Source: Hydractinia symbiolongicarpus (Eukaryota; Cnidaria; Hydrozoa; Anthoathecata; Hydractiniidae). From it: a stretch of DNA of 64,000 nt. The first letter of the stretch is position 1. Every line of letters begins with the position of its first letter. Below are positions 39,060 to 52,648 of the stretch, one piece after another. Position numbers and translations under genes: made by a program. The notes beneath the pieces were generated by a model. It was not told where the DNA came from and did not search any database. It was given only the letters and a program-made list of their open reading frames with translations. The stretch spans positions 28,919,501 to 28,983,500 of the forward strand of contig NC_079878.1 in the NCBI RefSeq assembly GCF_029227915.1, read 5' to 3'.

Positions 39060-39871
39060 TACAAAGAAAGTACCCTGTGAGTAAACTCATTTCCCGAACG
39101 ATTTTTTAAATTATCTTTTCACCACTAAAACGCATGAGACTTGTAGTTTTCAAAAATGTTTTCATTTTTGATAAGACGCTGAATAAAAAATGTTTAATCG
39201 CCGGCAAAACAAAACCCGCGATTTCCCGTAAATCCCGTGCTTGGCCCGTATAGTCGAGTACATACAAAGAAAGTACCCTGTGAGTAAACTCATTTCCAGA
39301 ACGATTTTTTAAATTATCTTTTCACCACTAAAACGCATGAGACTTGTAGTTTTCAAAAATGTTTTCATTTTTGATGAGACTCTGAATAAAAGAAGTTTAA
39401 TCGCCAGCAAACGAAAACCCGCGAATTCCCGTAAATCCCGGGTTTGGCCCGTATAGTCGAATGTATACAAAGAAAGTACCCTGTGAGTAAACTCATTTCC
39501 CGAACGATTTTTTAAATTATCTTTTCACCACTAAAACGCATGAGACTTGTAGTTTTCAAAAATGTTTTCATTTTTGATAAGACGCTGAATAAAAGATGTT
39601 TAATCGCCGGCAAACCAAAACCCGCGATTTCCCGTAAATACCGGACTCGGCCCGTATAGTCAAAAGTATACAAAGAAAGTACCCAGGGAGTAAACTCATT
39701 TCCCGAACGATTTTTTAAATTATTTTTTCACCACTAAAACGCATGAGACTTGTAGTTTTCAAAAATGTTTTCATTTTTGATGAGACGCTGAATAAAAGAT
39801 GTTTAATCGCCGGCAAACCAAAACCCGCGATTTCCCGTAAATACCGGACTCGGCCCGTATAGTCAAAAGTA

Positions 39872-42103
39872 TACAAAGAAAGTACCCAGGGAGTAAACTC
39901 ATTTCCCGAACGATTTTTTAAATTATTTTTTCACCACTAAAACGCATGAGACTTGTAGTTTTCAGGAATGTTTTCATTTTTGATGAGACGCTTAATGAAA
40001 GAAGTTTAATTGCCGGCAAACGAAAACCCGCGAATTCCCGTAAATCCCAGGCTTGGCCCGTATAGTCGAATGTATACAAAGAAAGTACCTTGTGAGTAAA
40101 CTCATTTCCCGAACGATTTTTTAAATTATTTTTTCACCACTAAAACGCATGAGACTTGTAGTTTTCAAAAATGTTTTCATTTTTGATGAGACGTTGAATG
40201 TAAGAAGTTTAATCGCCGGCAAACAAAATCCCGCGATTTCCCGTAAATCCCGTGCTTGGCCCGTATAGTCGAATGTATACAAAGAAAGTACCCTGTGAGT
40301 AAACTCATTTCCCGAACAATTTTTTAAATTATTTTTTCACCACTAAAACACATGAGACTTGTAGTTTTCAAAAATGTTTTCATTTTTGATGAGACTCTGT
40401 ATAAAAGAAGTTTAATCGCCGGCAAACGAAAACCCGCGAATTCCCGTAAATCCCGGGCTTGGCCCGTATAGTCGAATGTATACAAAGAAAGTACCCTGTG
40501 AGTAAACTCATTTCCCGAAAAATTTTTAAATTATCTTTTCACCACTAAAACGCATGAGACTTGTAGTTTTCAAAAATGTTTTCATTTTTGATAAGACGCT
40601 GAATAAAAGATGTTTAATCGCCGGCAAACCAAAACCCGCGATTTCCCGTAAATACCGGACTCGGCCCGTATAGTCAAAAGTATACAAAGAAAGTACCCAG
40701 GGAGTAAACTCATTTCCCGAACGATTTTTTGAATTATTTTTTCACCACTAAAACGCATCAGACTTGTAGTTTTCAGGAATGTTTTCATTTTTGATGAGAC
40801 GCTTAATGAAAGAAGTTTAATTGCCGGCAAACGAAAACCCGCGATTTCCCGTAAATCCCGGGCTTGGCCCGTATAGTCGAATGTATACAAAGAAAGTACC
40901 TTGTGAGTAAACTCATTTCCCGAACGATTTTTTAAATTATTTTTTCACCACTAAAACGCATGAGACTTGTAGTTTTCAAAAATGTTTTCATTTTTGATGA
41001 GACTCTGAATAAAAGAAGTTTAATCGCAGGCAAACGAAAACCCGCGAATTCCCGTAAATCCCGGGCTTGGCCCGTATAGTCGAATGTATACAAAGAAAGT
41101 ACCCTGTGAGTAAACTCATTTCCCGAACGATTTTTTAAATTATCTTTTCACCACTAAAACGCATGAGACTTGTAGTTTTCAAAAATGTTTTCATTTTTGA
41201 TAAGACGCTGAATAAAAAATGTTTAATCGCCGGCAAAACAAAACCCGCGATTTCCCGTAAATCCCGTGCTTGGCCCGTATAGTCGAGTACATACAAAGAA
41301 AGTACCCTGTGAGTAAACTCATTTCCAGAACGATTTTTTAAATTATCTTTTCACCACTAAAACGCATGAGACTTGTAGTTTTCAAAAATGTTTTCATTTT
41401 TGATGAGACTCTGAATAAAAGAAGTTTAATCGCCGGCAAACGAAAACCCGCGAATTCCCGTAAATCCCGGGCTTGGCCCGTATAGTCGAATGTATACAAA
41501 GAAAGTACCCTGTGAGTAAACTCATTTCCCGAACGATTTTTTAAATTATCTTTTCACCACTAAAACGCATGAGACTTGTAGTTTTCAAAAATGTTTTCAT
41601 TTTTGATAAGACGCTGAATAAAAGATGTTTAATCGCCGGCAAACCAAAACCCGCGATTTCCCGTAAATACCGGACTCAGCCCGTATAGTCAAAAGTATAC
41701 AAAGAAAGTACCCAGGGAGTAAACTCATTTCCCGAACGATTTTTTAAATTATTTTTTCACCACTAAAACGCATGAGACTTGTAGTTTTCAAAAATTTTTT
41801 CATTTTTGATGAGACGCTGAATAAAAGATGTTTAATCGCCGGCAAACCAAAACCCGCGATTTCCCGTAAATACCGGACTCGGCCCGTATAGTCAAAAGTA
41901 TACAAAGAAAGTACCCAGGGAGTAAACTCATTTCCCGAACGATTTTTTAAATTATTTTTTTACCACTAAAACGCATGAGACTTGTAGTTTTCAAAAATGT
42001 TTTCATTTTTGATGAGACGCTGAATAAAAGATGTTTAATCGCCGGCAAACGAAAACCCGCGATTTCCCGTAAATCCCGGACTCGGCCCGTATAGTCAAAA
42101 GTA
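39872..42103 (+). repeat. Type 2 higher-order repeat (11-mer, 2232 bp)
   Basis: Monomer order A' B C D E' K L M N O P. Markers: A' has CAAGG or CAGGG with GGAATG and CCCAGGC. B has CGTTGAATGTAAG with CAAAATCC. C has AACACATG and CTGTATAAAAG. D has GAAAAATTTTT. E' has GCATCAGAC. K has CGCAGGC. L has AAAAAATG with AAAACAAAA. M has CCAG with CGAATTC. N has GATAAG with TACCGG. O has CAGGG with CCAAAA. P has TTTTTTTACC. D is 202 bp, hence 2232. Confidence 0.82.
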
Positions 42104-44131
42104 TACAAAGAAAGTACCCAAGGAGTAAACTCATTTCCCGAACGATTTTTTAAATTATTTTTTCACCACTAAAACGCATGAGACTTGTAGTTTTCAGGAA
42201 TGTTTTCATTTTTGATGAGACGCTTAATGAAAGAAGTTTAATTGCCGGCAAACGAAAACCCGCGATTTCCCGTGAATCCCGGGCTTGGCCCGTATAGTCG
42301 AATGTATACAAAGAAAGTACCTTGTGAGTAAACTCATTTCCCGAACGATTTTTTAAATTATTTTTTCACCACTAAAACGCATGAGACTTGTAGTTTTCAA
42401 AAATGTTTTCATTTTTGATGAGACGTTGAATGTAAGAAGTTTAATCGCCGGCAAACAAAATCCCGCGATTTCCCGTAAATCCCGTGCTTGGCCCGTATAG
42501 TCGAATGTATACAAAGAAAGTACCCTGTGAGTAAACTCATTTCCCGAACAATTTTTTAAATTATTTTTTCACCACTAAAACACATGAGACTTGTAGTTTT
42601 CAAAAATGTTTTCATTTTTGATGAGACTCTGTATAAAAGAAGTTTAATCGCCGGCAAACGAAAACCCGCGAATTCCCGTAAATCCCGGGCTTGGCCCGTA
42701 TAGTCGAATGTATACAAAGAAAGTACCCTGTGAGTAAACTCATTTCCCGAAAAATTTTTAAATTATCTTTTCACCACTAAAACGCATGAGACTTGTAGTT
42801 TTCAAAAATGTTTTCATTTTTGATAAGACGCTGAATAAAAGATGTTTAATCGCCGGCAAACCAAAACCCGCGATTTCCCGTAAATACCGGACTCGGCCCG
42901 TATAGTCAAAAGTATACAAAGAAAGTACCCAGGGAGTAAACTCATTTCCCGAACGATTTTTTGAATTATTTTTTCACCACTAAAACGCATGAGACTTGTA
43001 GTTTTCAGGAATGTTTTCATTTTTGATGAGACGCTTAATGAAAGAAGTTTAATTGCCGGCAAACGAAAACCCGCGATTTCCCGTAAATCCCAGGCTTGGC
43101 CCGTATAGTCGAATGTATACAAAGAAAGTATCTTGTGAGTAAACTCATTTTCCGAACGATTTTTTAAATTATTTTTTCACCACTAAAACGCATAAGACTT
43201 GTAGTTTTCAAAAATGTTTTCATTTTTGATGAGACGCTGAATGTAAGAAGTTTAATCGCCGGCAAACAAAAACCCGCGATTTCCCGTAAATCCCGGGCTT
43301 GGCCCGTATAGTCGAATGTATACAAAGAAAGTACCTTGTGAGTAAACTCATTTCCCGAACGATTTTTTAAATTATTTTTTCACCACTAAAACGCATAAGA
43401 CTTGTAGTTTTCAGAAATGTTTTCATTTTTGATGAGACTCTGAATAAAAGAAGTTTAATCGCCGGCAAACGAAAACCCGCGAATTCCCGTAAATCCCGGG
43501 CTTGGCCCGTATAGTCGAATGTATACGAAGAAAGTACCCTGTGAGTAAACTCATTTCCCGAACGATTTTTTAAATTATCTTTTCACCACTAAAACGCATG
43601 AGACTTGTAGTTTTCAAAAATGTTTTCATTTTTGATAAGACGCTGAATAAAAGATGTTTAATCGCCGGCAAACCAAAACCCGCGATTTCCCGTAAATACC
43701 GGACTCGGCCCGTATAGTCAAAAGTATACAAAGAAAGTACCCAGGGAGTAAACTCATTTCCCGAACGATTTTTTAAATTATTTTTTCACCACTAAAACGC
43801 ATGAGACTTGTAGTTTTCAAAAATGTTTTCATTTTTGATGAGACTCTGTATAAAAGAAGTTTAATCGCCGGCAAACGAAAACCCGCGAATTCCCGTAATT
43901 CCCGGGCTTGGCCCGTATAGTCGAATGTATACAAAGAAAGTACCCTGTGAGTAAACTCATTTCCCGAAAAATTTTTAAATTATCTTTTCACCAATAAAAC
44001 GCATGAGACTTGTAGTTTTCAAAAATGTTTTCATTTTTGATAAGACGCTGAATAAAAGATGTTTAATCGCCGGCAAACGAAAACCCGCGATTTCCCGTAA
44101 ATACCGGACTCGGCCCGTATAGTCAAAAGTA
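42104..44131 (+). repeat. Type 1 HOR unit (10-mer, 2028 bp)
   Basis: Complete A-J unit at the end of super-unit copy 2. Its F monomer keeps CGCTGAATG instead of CGTTGAATG, its G monomer has CACCACT, and its J monomer has CACCAATAAAACG, shared only with the 44132 unit. Confidence 0.88.
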
Positions 44132-46361
44132 TACAAAGAAAGTACCCAAGGAGTAAACTCATTTCCCGAACGATTTTTTAAATTATTTTTTCACCACTAA
44201 AACGCATGAGACTTGTAGTTTTCAGGAATGTTTTCATTTTTGATGAGACGCTTAATGAAAGAAGTTTAATTGCCGGCAAACGAAAACCCGCGATTTCCCG
44301 TGAATCCCGGGCTTGGCCCGTATAGTCGAATGTATACAAAGAAAGTACCTTGTGAGTAAACTCATTTCCCGAACGATTTTTTAAATTATTTTTTCACCAC
44401 TAAAACGCATGAGACTTGTAGTTTTCAAAAATGTTTTCATTTTTGATGAGACGTTGAATGTAAGAAGTTTAATCGCCGGCAAACAAAATCCCGCGATTTC
44501 CCGTAAATCCCGTGCTTGGCCCGTATAGTCGAATGTATACAAAGAAAGTACCCTGTGAGTAAACTCATTTCCCGAACAATTTTTTAAATTATTTTTTCAC
44601 CACTAAAACACATGAGACTTGTAGTTTTCAAAAATGTTTTCATTTTTGATGAGACTCTGTATAAAAGAAGTTTAATCGCCGGCAAACGAAAACCCGCGAA
44701 TTCCCGTAAATCCCGGGCTTGGCCCGTATAGTCGAATGTATACAAAGAAAGTACCCTGTGAGTAAACTCATTTCCCGAAAAATTTTTAAATTATCTTTTC
44801 ACCACTAAAACGCATGAGACTTGTAGTTTTCAAAAATGTTTTCATTTTTGATAAGACGCTGAATAAAAGATGTTTAATCGCCGGCAAACCAAAACCCGCG
44901 ATTTCCCGTAAATCCCGGGCTTGGCCCGTATAGTCGAATGTATACAAAGAAAGTACCCTGTGAGTAAACTCATTTCCCGAAAAAATTTTAAATTATCTTT
45001 TCACCACTAAAACGCATGAGACTTGTAGTTTTCAAAAATGTTTTCATTTTTGATAAGACGCTGAATAAAAGATGTTTAATCGCCGGCAAACCAAAACCCG
45101 CGATTTCCCGTAAATACCGGACTCGGCCCGTATAGTCAAAAGTATACAAAGAAAGTACCCAGGGAGTAAACTCATTTCCCGAACGATTTTTTGAATTATT
45201 TTTTCACCACTAAAACGCATGAGACTTGTAGTTTTCAGGAATGTTTTCATTTTTGATGAGACGCTTAATGAAAGAAGTTTAATTGCCGGCAAACGAAAAC
45301 CCGCGATTTCCCGTAAATCCCAGGCTTGGCCCGTATAGTCGAATGTATACAAAGAAAGTATCTTGTGAGTAAACTCATTTTCCGAACGATTTTTTAAATT
45401 ATTTTTTCACCACTAAAACGCATAAGACTTGTAGTTTTCAAAAATGTTTTCATTTTTGATGAGACGTTGAATGTAAGAAGTTTAATCGCCGGCAAACAAA
45501 AACCCGCGATTTCCCGTAAATCCCGGGCTTGGCCCGTATAGTCGAATGTATACAAAGAAAGTACCTTGTGAGTAAACTCATTTCCCGAACGATTTTTTAA
45601 ATTATTTTTTCACCACTAAAACGCATAAGACTTGTAGTTTTCAGAAATGTTTTCATTTTTGATGAGACTCTGAATAAAAGAAGTTTAATCGCCGGCAAAC
45701 GAAAACCCGCGAATTCCCGTAAATCCCGGGCTTGGCCCGTATAGTCGAATGTATACGAAGAAAGTACCCTGTGAGTAAACTCATTTCCCGAACGATTTTT
45801 TAAATTATCTTTTCACCACTAAAACGCATGAGACTTGTAGTTTTCAAAAATGTTTTCATTTTTGATAAGACGCTGAATAAAAGATGTTTAATCGCCGGCA
45901 AACCAAAACCCGCGATTTCCCGTAAATACCGGACTCGGCCCGTATAGTCAAAAGTATACAAAGAAAGTACCCAGGGAGTAAACTCATTTCCCGAACGATT
46001 TTTTAAATTATTTTTTCACCACTAAAACGCATGAGACTTGTAGTTTTCAAAAATGTTTTCATTTTTGATGAGACTCTGTATAAAAGAAGTTTAATCGCCG
46101 GCAAACGAAAACCCGCGAATTCCCGTAATTCCCGGGCTTGGCCCGTATAGTCGAATGTATACAAAGAAAGTACCCTGTGAGTAAACTCATTTCCCGAAAA
46201 ATTTTTAAATTATCTTTTCACCAATAAAACGCATGAGACTTGTAGTTTTCAAAAATGTTTTCATTTTTGATAAGACGCTGAATAAAAGATGTTTAATCGC
46301 CGGCAAACGAAAACCCGCGATTTCCCGTAAATACCGGACTCGGCCCGTATAGTCAAAAGTA
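44132..46361 (+). repeat. Type 1 HOR variant, 11-mer (2230 bp)
   Basis: A-J order with the D monomer doubled (44741 and 44943). The first D ends CGGGC/TCGAATGTA and the second has GAAAAAATTTTAAA. Three 202-bp monomers explain the 2230-bp length. Confidence 0.85.
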
Positions 46362-48795
46362 TACAAAGAAAGTACCCAAGGAGTAAACTCATTTCCCGAA
46401 CGATTTTTTAAATTATTTTTTCACCACTAAAACGCATGAGACTTGTAGTTTTCAGGAATGTTTTCATTTTTGATGAGACGCTTAATGAAAGAAGTTTAAT
46501 TGCCGGCAAACGAAAACCCGCGATTTCCCGTGAATCCCGGGCTTGGCCCGTATAGTCGAATGTATACAAAGAAAGTACCTTGTGAGTAAACTCATTTCCC
46601 GAACGATTTTTTAAATTATTTTTTCACCACTAAAACGCATGAGACTTGTAGTTTTCAAAAATGTTTTCATTTTTGATGAGACGTTGAATGTAAGAAGTTT
46701 AATCGCCGGCAAACAAAATCCCGCGATTTCCCGTAAATCCCGTGCTTGGCCCGTATAGTCGAATGTATACAAAGAAAGTACCCTGTGAGTAAACTCATTT
46801 CCCGAACAATTTTTTAAATTATTTTTTCACCACTAAAACACATGAGACTTGTAGTTTTCAAAAATGTTTTCATTTTTGATGAGACTCTGTATAAAAGAAG
46901 TTTAATCGCCGGCAAACGAAAACCCGCGAATTCCCGTAAATCCCGGGCTTGGCCCGTATAGTCGAATGTATACAAAGAAAGTACCCTGTGAGTAAACTCA
47001 TTTCCCGAAAAATTTTTAAATTATCTTTTCACCACTAAAACGCATGAGACTTGTAGTTTTCAAAAATGTTTTCATTTTTGATAAGACGCTGAATAAAAGA
47101 TGTTTAATCGCCGGCAAACCAAAACCCGCGATTTCCCGTAAATCCCGGGCTTGGCCCGTATAGTAGAATGTATACAAAGAAAGTACCCTGTGAGTAAACT
47201 CATTTCCCGAAAAAATTTTAAATTATCTTTTCACCACTAAAACGCATGAGACTTGTAGTTTTCAAAAATGTTTTCATTTTTGATAAGACGCTGAATAAAA
47301 GATGTTTAATCGCCGGCAAACCAAAACCCGCGATTTCCCGTAAATACCGGACTCGGCCCGTATAGTCAAAAGTATACAAAGAAAGTACCCAGGGAGTAAA
47401 CTCATTTCCCGAACGATTTTTTGAATTATTTTTTCACCACTAAAACGCATCAGACTTGTAGTTTTCAGGAATGTTTTCATTTTTGATGAGACGCTTAATG
47501 AAGGAAGTTTAATTGCCGGCAAACGAAAACCCGCGATTTCCCGTAAATCCCGGGCTTGGCCCGTATAGTCGAATGTATACAAAGAAAGTACCTTGTGAGT
47601 AAACTCATTTCCCGAACGATTTTTTAAATTATTTTTTCACCACTAAAACGCATGAGACTTGTAGTTTTCAAAAATGTGTTCATTTTTGATGAGACTCTGA
47701 ATAAAAGAAGTTTAATCGCAGGCAAACGAAAACCCGCGAATTCCCGTAAATCCCGGGCTTGGCCCGTATAGTCGAATGTATACAAAGAAAGTACCCTGTG
47801 AGTAAACTCATTTCCCGAACGATTTTTTAAATTATCTTTTCACCACTAAAACGCATGAGACTTGCAGTTTTCAAAAATGTTTTCATTTTTGATAAGACGC
47901 TGAATAAAAAATGTTTAATCGCCGGCAAAACAAAACCCGCGATTTCCCGTAAATCCCGTGCTTGGCCCGTATAGTCGAGTACATACAAAGAAAGTACCCT
48001 GTGAGTAAACTCATTTCCAGAACGATTTTTTAAATTATCTTTTCACCACTAAAACGCATGAGACTTGTAGTTTTCAAAAATGTTTTCATTTTTGATGAGA
48101 CTCTGAATAAAAGAAGTTTAATCGCCGGCAAACGAAAACCCGCGAATTCCCGTAAATCCCGGGCTTGGCCCGTATAGTCGAATGTATACAAAGAAAGTAC
48201 CCTGTGAGTAAACTCATTTCCCGAACGATTTTTTAAATTATCTTTTCACCACTAAAACGCATGAGACTTGTAGTTTTCAAAAATGTTTTCATTTTTGATA
48301 AGACGCTGAATAAAAGATGTTTAATCGCCGGCAAACCAAAACCCGCGATTTCCCGTAAATACCGGACTCAGCCCGTATAGTCAAAAGTATACAAAGAAAG
48401 TACCCAGGGAGTAAACTCATTTCCCGAACGATTTTTTAAATTATTTTTTCACCACTAAAACGCATGAGACTTGTAGTTTTCAAAAATGTTTTCATTTTTG
48501 ATGAGACGCTGAATAAAAGATGTTTAATCGCCGGCAAACCAAAACCCGCGATTTCCCGTAAATACCGGACTCGGCCCGTATAGTCAAAAGTATACAAAGA
48601 AAGTACCCAGGGAGTAAACTCATTTCCCGAACGATTTTTTAAATTATTTTTTTACCACTAAAACGCATGAGACTTGTAGTTTTCAAAAATGTTTTCATTT
48701 TTGATGAGACGCTGAATAAAAGATGTTTAATCGCCGGCAAACGAAAACCCGCGATTTCCCGTAAATCCCGGACTCGGCCCGTATAGTCAAAAGTA
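46362..48795 (+). repeat. Type 1/type 2 junction unit, 12-mer (2434 bp)
   Basis: Begins A B C D D as in the preceding unit, then switches to E' K L M N O P as in type 2. The switch lies at or near the monomer at 47375, which has GCATCAGAC. This is a recombinant between the two HOR types. Confidence 0.82.
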
Positions 48796-50823
48796 TACAA
48801 AGAAAGTACCCAAGGAGTAAACTCATTTCCCGAACGATTTTTTAAATTATTTTTTCACCACTAAAACGCATGAGACTTGTAGTTTTCAGGAATGTTTTCA
48901 TTTTTGATGAGACGCTTAATGAAAGAAGTTTAATTGCCGGCAAACGAAAACCCGCGATTTCCCGTGAATCCCGGGCTTGGCCCGTATAGTCGAATGTATA
49001 CAAAGAAAGTACCTTGTGAGTAAACTCATTTCCCGAACGATTTTTTAAATTATTTTTTCACCACTAAAACGCATGAGACTTGTAGTTTTCAAAAATGTTT
49101 TCATTTTTGATGAGACGTTGAATGTAAGAAGTTTAATCGCCGGCAAACAAAATCCCGCGATTTCCCGTAAATCCCGTGCTTGGCCCGTATAGTCGAATGT
49201 ATACAAAGAAAGTACCCTGTGAGTAAACTCATTTCCCGAACAATTTTTTAAATTATTTTTTCACCACTAAAACACATGAGACTTGTAGTTTTCAAAAATG
49301 TTTTCATTTTTGATGAGACTCTGTATAAAAGAAGTTTAATCGCCGGCAAACGAAAACCCGCGAATTCCCGTAAATCCCGGGCTTGGCCCGTATAGTCGAA
49401 TGTATACAAAGAAAGTACCCTGTGAGTAAACTCATTTCCCGAAAAATTTTTAAATTATCTTTTCACCACTAAAACGCATGAGACTTGTAGTTTTCAAAAA
49501 TGTTTTCATTTTTGATAAGACGCTGAATAAAAGATGTTTAATCGCCGGCAAACCAAAACCCGCGATTTCCCGTAAATACCGGACTCGGCCCGTATAGTCA
49601 AAAGTATACAAAGAAAGTACCCAGGGAGTAAACTCATTTCCCGAACGATTTTTTGAATTATTTTTTCACCACTAAAACGCATGAGACTTGTAGTTTTCAG
49701 GAATGTTTTCATTTTTGATGAGACGCTTAATGAAAGAAGTTTAATTGCCGGCAAACGAAAACCCGCGATTTCCCGTAAATCCCAGGCTTGGCCCGTATAG
49801 TCGAATGTATACAAAGAAAGTATCTTGTGAGTAAACTCATTTTCCGAACGATTTTTTAAATTATTTTTTCACCACTAAAACGCATAAGACTTGTAGTTTT
49901 CAAAAATGTTTTCATTTTTGATGAGACGTTGAATGTAAGAAGTTTAATCGCCGGCAAACAAAAACCCGCGATTTCCCGTAAATCCCGGGCTTGGCCCGTA
50001 TAGTCGAATGTATACAAAGAAAGTACCTTGTGAGTAAACTCATTTCCCGAACGATTTTTTAAATTATTTTTTCACAACTAAAACGCATAAGACTTGTAGT
50101 TTTCAGAAATGTTTTCATTTTTGATGAGACTCTGAATAAAAGAAGTTTAATCGCCGGCAAACGAAAACCCGCGAATTCCCGTAAATCCCGGGCTTGGCCC
50201 GTATAGTCGAATGTATACGAAGAAAGTACCCTGTGAGTAAACTCATTTCCCGAACGATTTTTTAAATTATCTTTTCACCACTAAAACGCATGAGACTTGT
50301 AGTTTTCAAAAATGTTTTCATTTTTGATAAGACGCTGAATAAAAGATGTTTAATCGCCGGCAAACCAAAACCCGCGATTTCCCGTAAATACCGGACTCGG
50401 CCCGTATAGTCAAAAGTATACAAAGAAAGTACCCAGGGAGTAAACTCATTTCCCGAACGATTTTTTAAATTATTTTTTCACCACTAAAACGCATGAGACT
50501 TGTAGTTTGCAAAAATGTTTTCATTTTTGATGAGACTCTGTATAAAAGAAGTTTAATCGCCGGCAAACGAAAACCCGCGAATTCCCGTAATTCCCGGGCT
50601 TGGCCCGTATAGTCGAATGTATACAAAGAAAGTACCCTGTGAGTAAACTCATTTCCCGAAAAATTTTTAAATTATCTTTTCACCACTAAAACGCATGAGA
50701 CTTGTAGTTTTCAAAAATGTTTTCATTTTTGATAAGACGCTGAATAAAAGATGTTTAATCGCCGGCAAACGAAAACCCGCGATTTCCCGTAAATACCGGA
50801 CTCGGCCCGTATAGTCAAAAGTA
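48796..50823 (+). repeat. Type 1 HOR unit (10-mer, 2028 bp)
   Basis: Complete A-J unit. All ten diagnostic monomers are in order, with CACAACT in G. Confidence 0.88.
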
Positions 50824-52648
50824 TACAAAGAAAGTACCCAAGGAGTAAACTCATTTCCCGAACGATTTTTTAAATTATTTTTTCACCACTAAAACGCATG
50901 AGACTTGTAGTTTTCAGGAATGTTTTCATTTTTGATGAGACGCTTAATGAAAGAAGTTTAATTGCCGGCAAACGAAAACCCGCGATTTCCCGTGAATCCC
51001 GGGCTTGGCCCGTATAGTCGAATGTATACAAAGAAAGTACCTTGTGAGTAAACTCATTTCCCGAACGATTTTTTAAATTATTTTTTCACCACTAAAACGC
51101 ATGAGACTTGTAGTTTTCAAAAATGTTTTCATTTTTGATGAGACGTTGAATGTAAGAAGTTTAATCGCCGGCAAACAAAATCCCGCGATTTCCCGTAAAT
51201 CCCGTGCTTGGCCCGTATAGTCGAATGTATACAAAGAAAGTACCCTGTGAGTAAACTCATTTCCCGAACAATTTTTTAAATTATTTTTTCACCACTAAAA
51301 CACATGAGACTTGTAGTTTTCAAAAATGTTTTCATTTTTGATGAGACTCTGTATAAAAGAAGTTTAATCGCCGGCAAACGAAAACCCGCGAATTCCCGTA
51401 AATCCCGGGCTTGGCCCGTATAGTCGAATGTATACAAAGAAAGTACCCTGTGAGTAAACTCATTTCCCGAAAAATTTTTAAATTATCTTTTCACCACTAA
51501 AACGCATGAGACTTGTAGTTTTCAAAAATGTTTTCATTTTTGATAAGACGCTGAATAAAAGATGTTTAATCGCCGGCAAACCAAAACCCGCGATTTCCCG
51601 TAAATACCGGACTCGGCCCGTATAGTCAAAAGTATACAAAGAAAGTACCCAGGGAGTAAACTCATTTCCCGAACGATTTTTTGAATTATTTTTTCACCAC
51701 TAAAACGCATGAGACTTGTAGTTTTCAGGAATGTTTTCATTTTTGATGAGACGCTTAATGAAAGAAGTTTAATTGCCGGCAAACGAAAACCCGCGATTTC
51801 CCGTAAATCCCAGGCTTGGCCCGTATAGTCGAATGTATACAAAGAAAGTATCTTGTGAGTAAACTCATTTTCCGAACGATTTTTTAAATTATTTTTTCAC
51901 CACTAAAACGCATAAGACTTGTAGTTTTCAAAAATGTTTTCATTTTTGATGAGACGCTTAATGAAAGAAGTTTAATTGCCGGCAAACGAAAACCCGCGAT
52001 TTCCCGTAAATCCCAGGCTTGGCCCGTATAGTCGAATGTATACAAAGAAAGTATCTTGTGAGTAAACTCATTTTCCGAACGATTTTTTAAATTATTTTTT
52101 CACCACTAAAACGCATAAGACTTGTAGTTTTCAAAAATGTTTTCATTTTTGATGAGACGTTGAATGTAAGAAGTTTAATCGCCGGCAAACAAAAACCCGC
52201 GATTTCCCGTAAATCCCGGGCTTGGCCCGTATAGTCGAATGTATACAAAGAAAGTACCTTGTGAGTAAACTCATTTCCCGAACGATTTTTTAAATTATTT
52301 TTTCACAACTAAAACGCATAAGACTTGTAGTTTTCAGAAATGTTTTCATTTTTGATGAGACTCTGAATGTAAGAAGTTTAATCGCCGGCAAACGAAAACC
52401 CGCGAATTCCCGTAATTCCCGGGCTTGGCCCGTATAGTCGAATGTATACAAAGAAAGTACCCTGTGAGTAAACTCATTTCCCGAAAAATTTTTAAATTAT
52501 CTTTTCACCACTAAAACGCATGAGACTTGTAGTTTTCAAAAATGTTTTCATTTTTGATAAGACGCTGAATAAAAGATGTTTAATCGCCGGCAAACGAAAA
52601 CCCGCGATTTCCCGTAAATACCGGACTCGGCCCGTATAGTCAAAAGTA
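50824..52648 (+). repeat. Type 1 HOR variant, 9-mer (1825 bp)
   Basis: Order A B C D E, F/E hybrid (51838), F, G/I hybrid (52244), J. The F/E hybrid starts TATCTTGTG and ends with the E-type CTTAATGAAAG. The G/I hybrid keeps CACAACT but ends GTAATTCCCGGG; H is lost. Confidence 0.85.

Larger units (their letters stand above)
35655..44131 (+). repeat. Super-unit, copy 2 (8477 bp, edited)
   Basis: Tandem second copy of 27989-35654. The offset is 7666 bp through the LINE fragment. It drops to 7463 after loss of one monomer near 37.5 kb, rises to 8274 after a four-monomer local duplication (811 bp), and reaches 8477 after a further monomer gain, giving a net increase of 811 bp. It ends in a complete type 1 unit. 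Confidence 0.82.
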
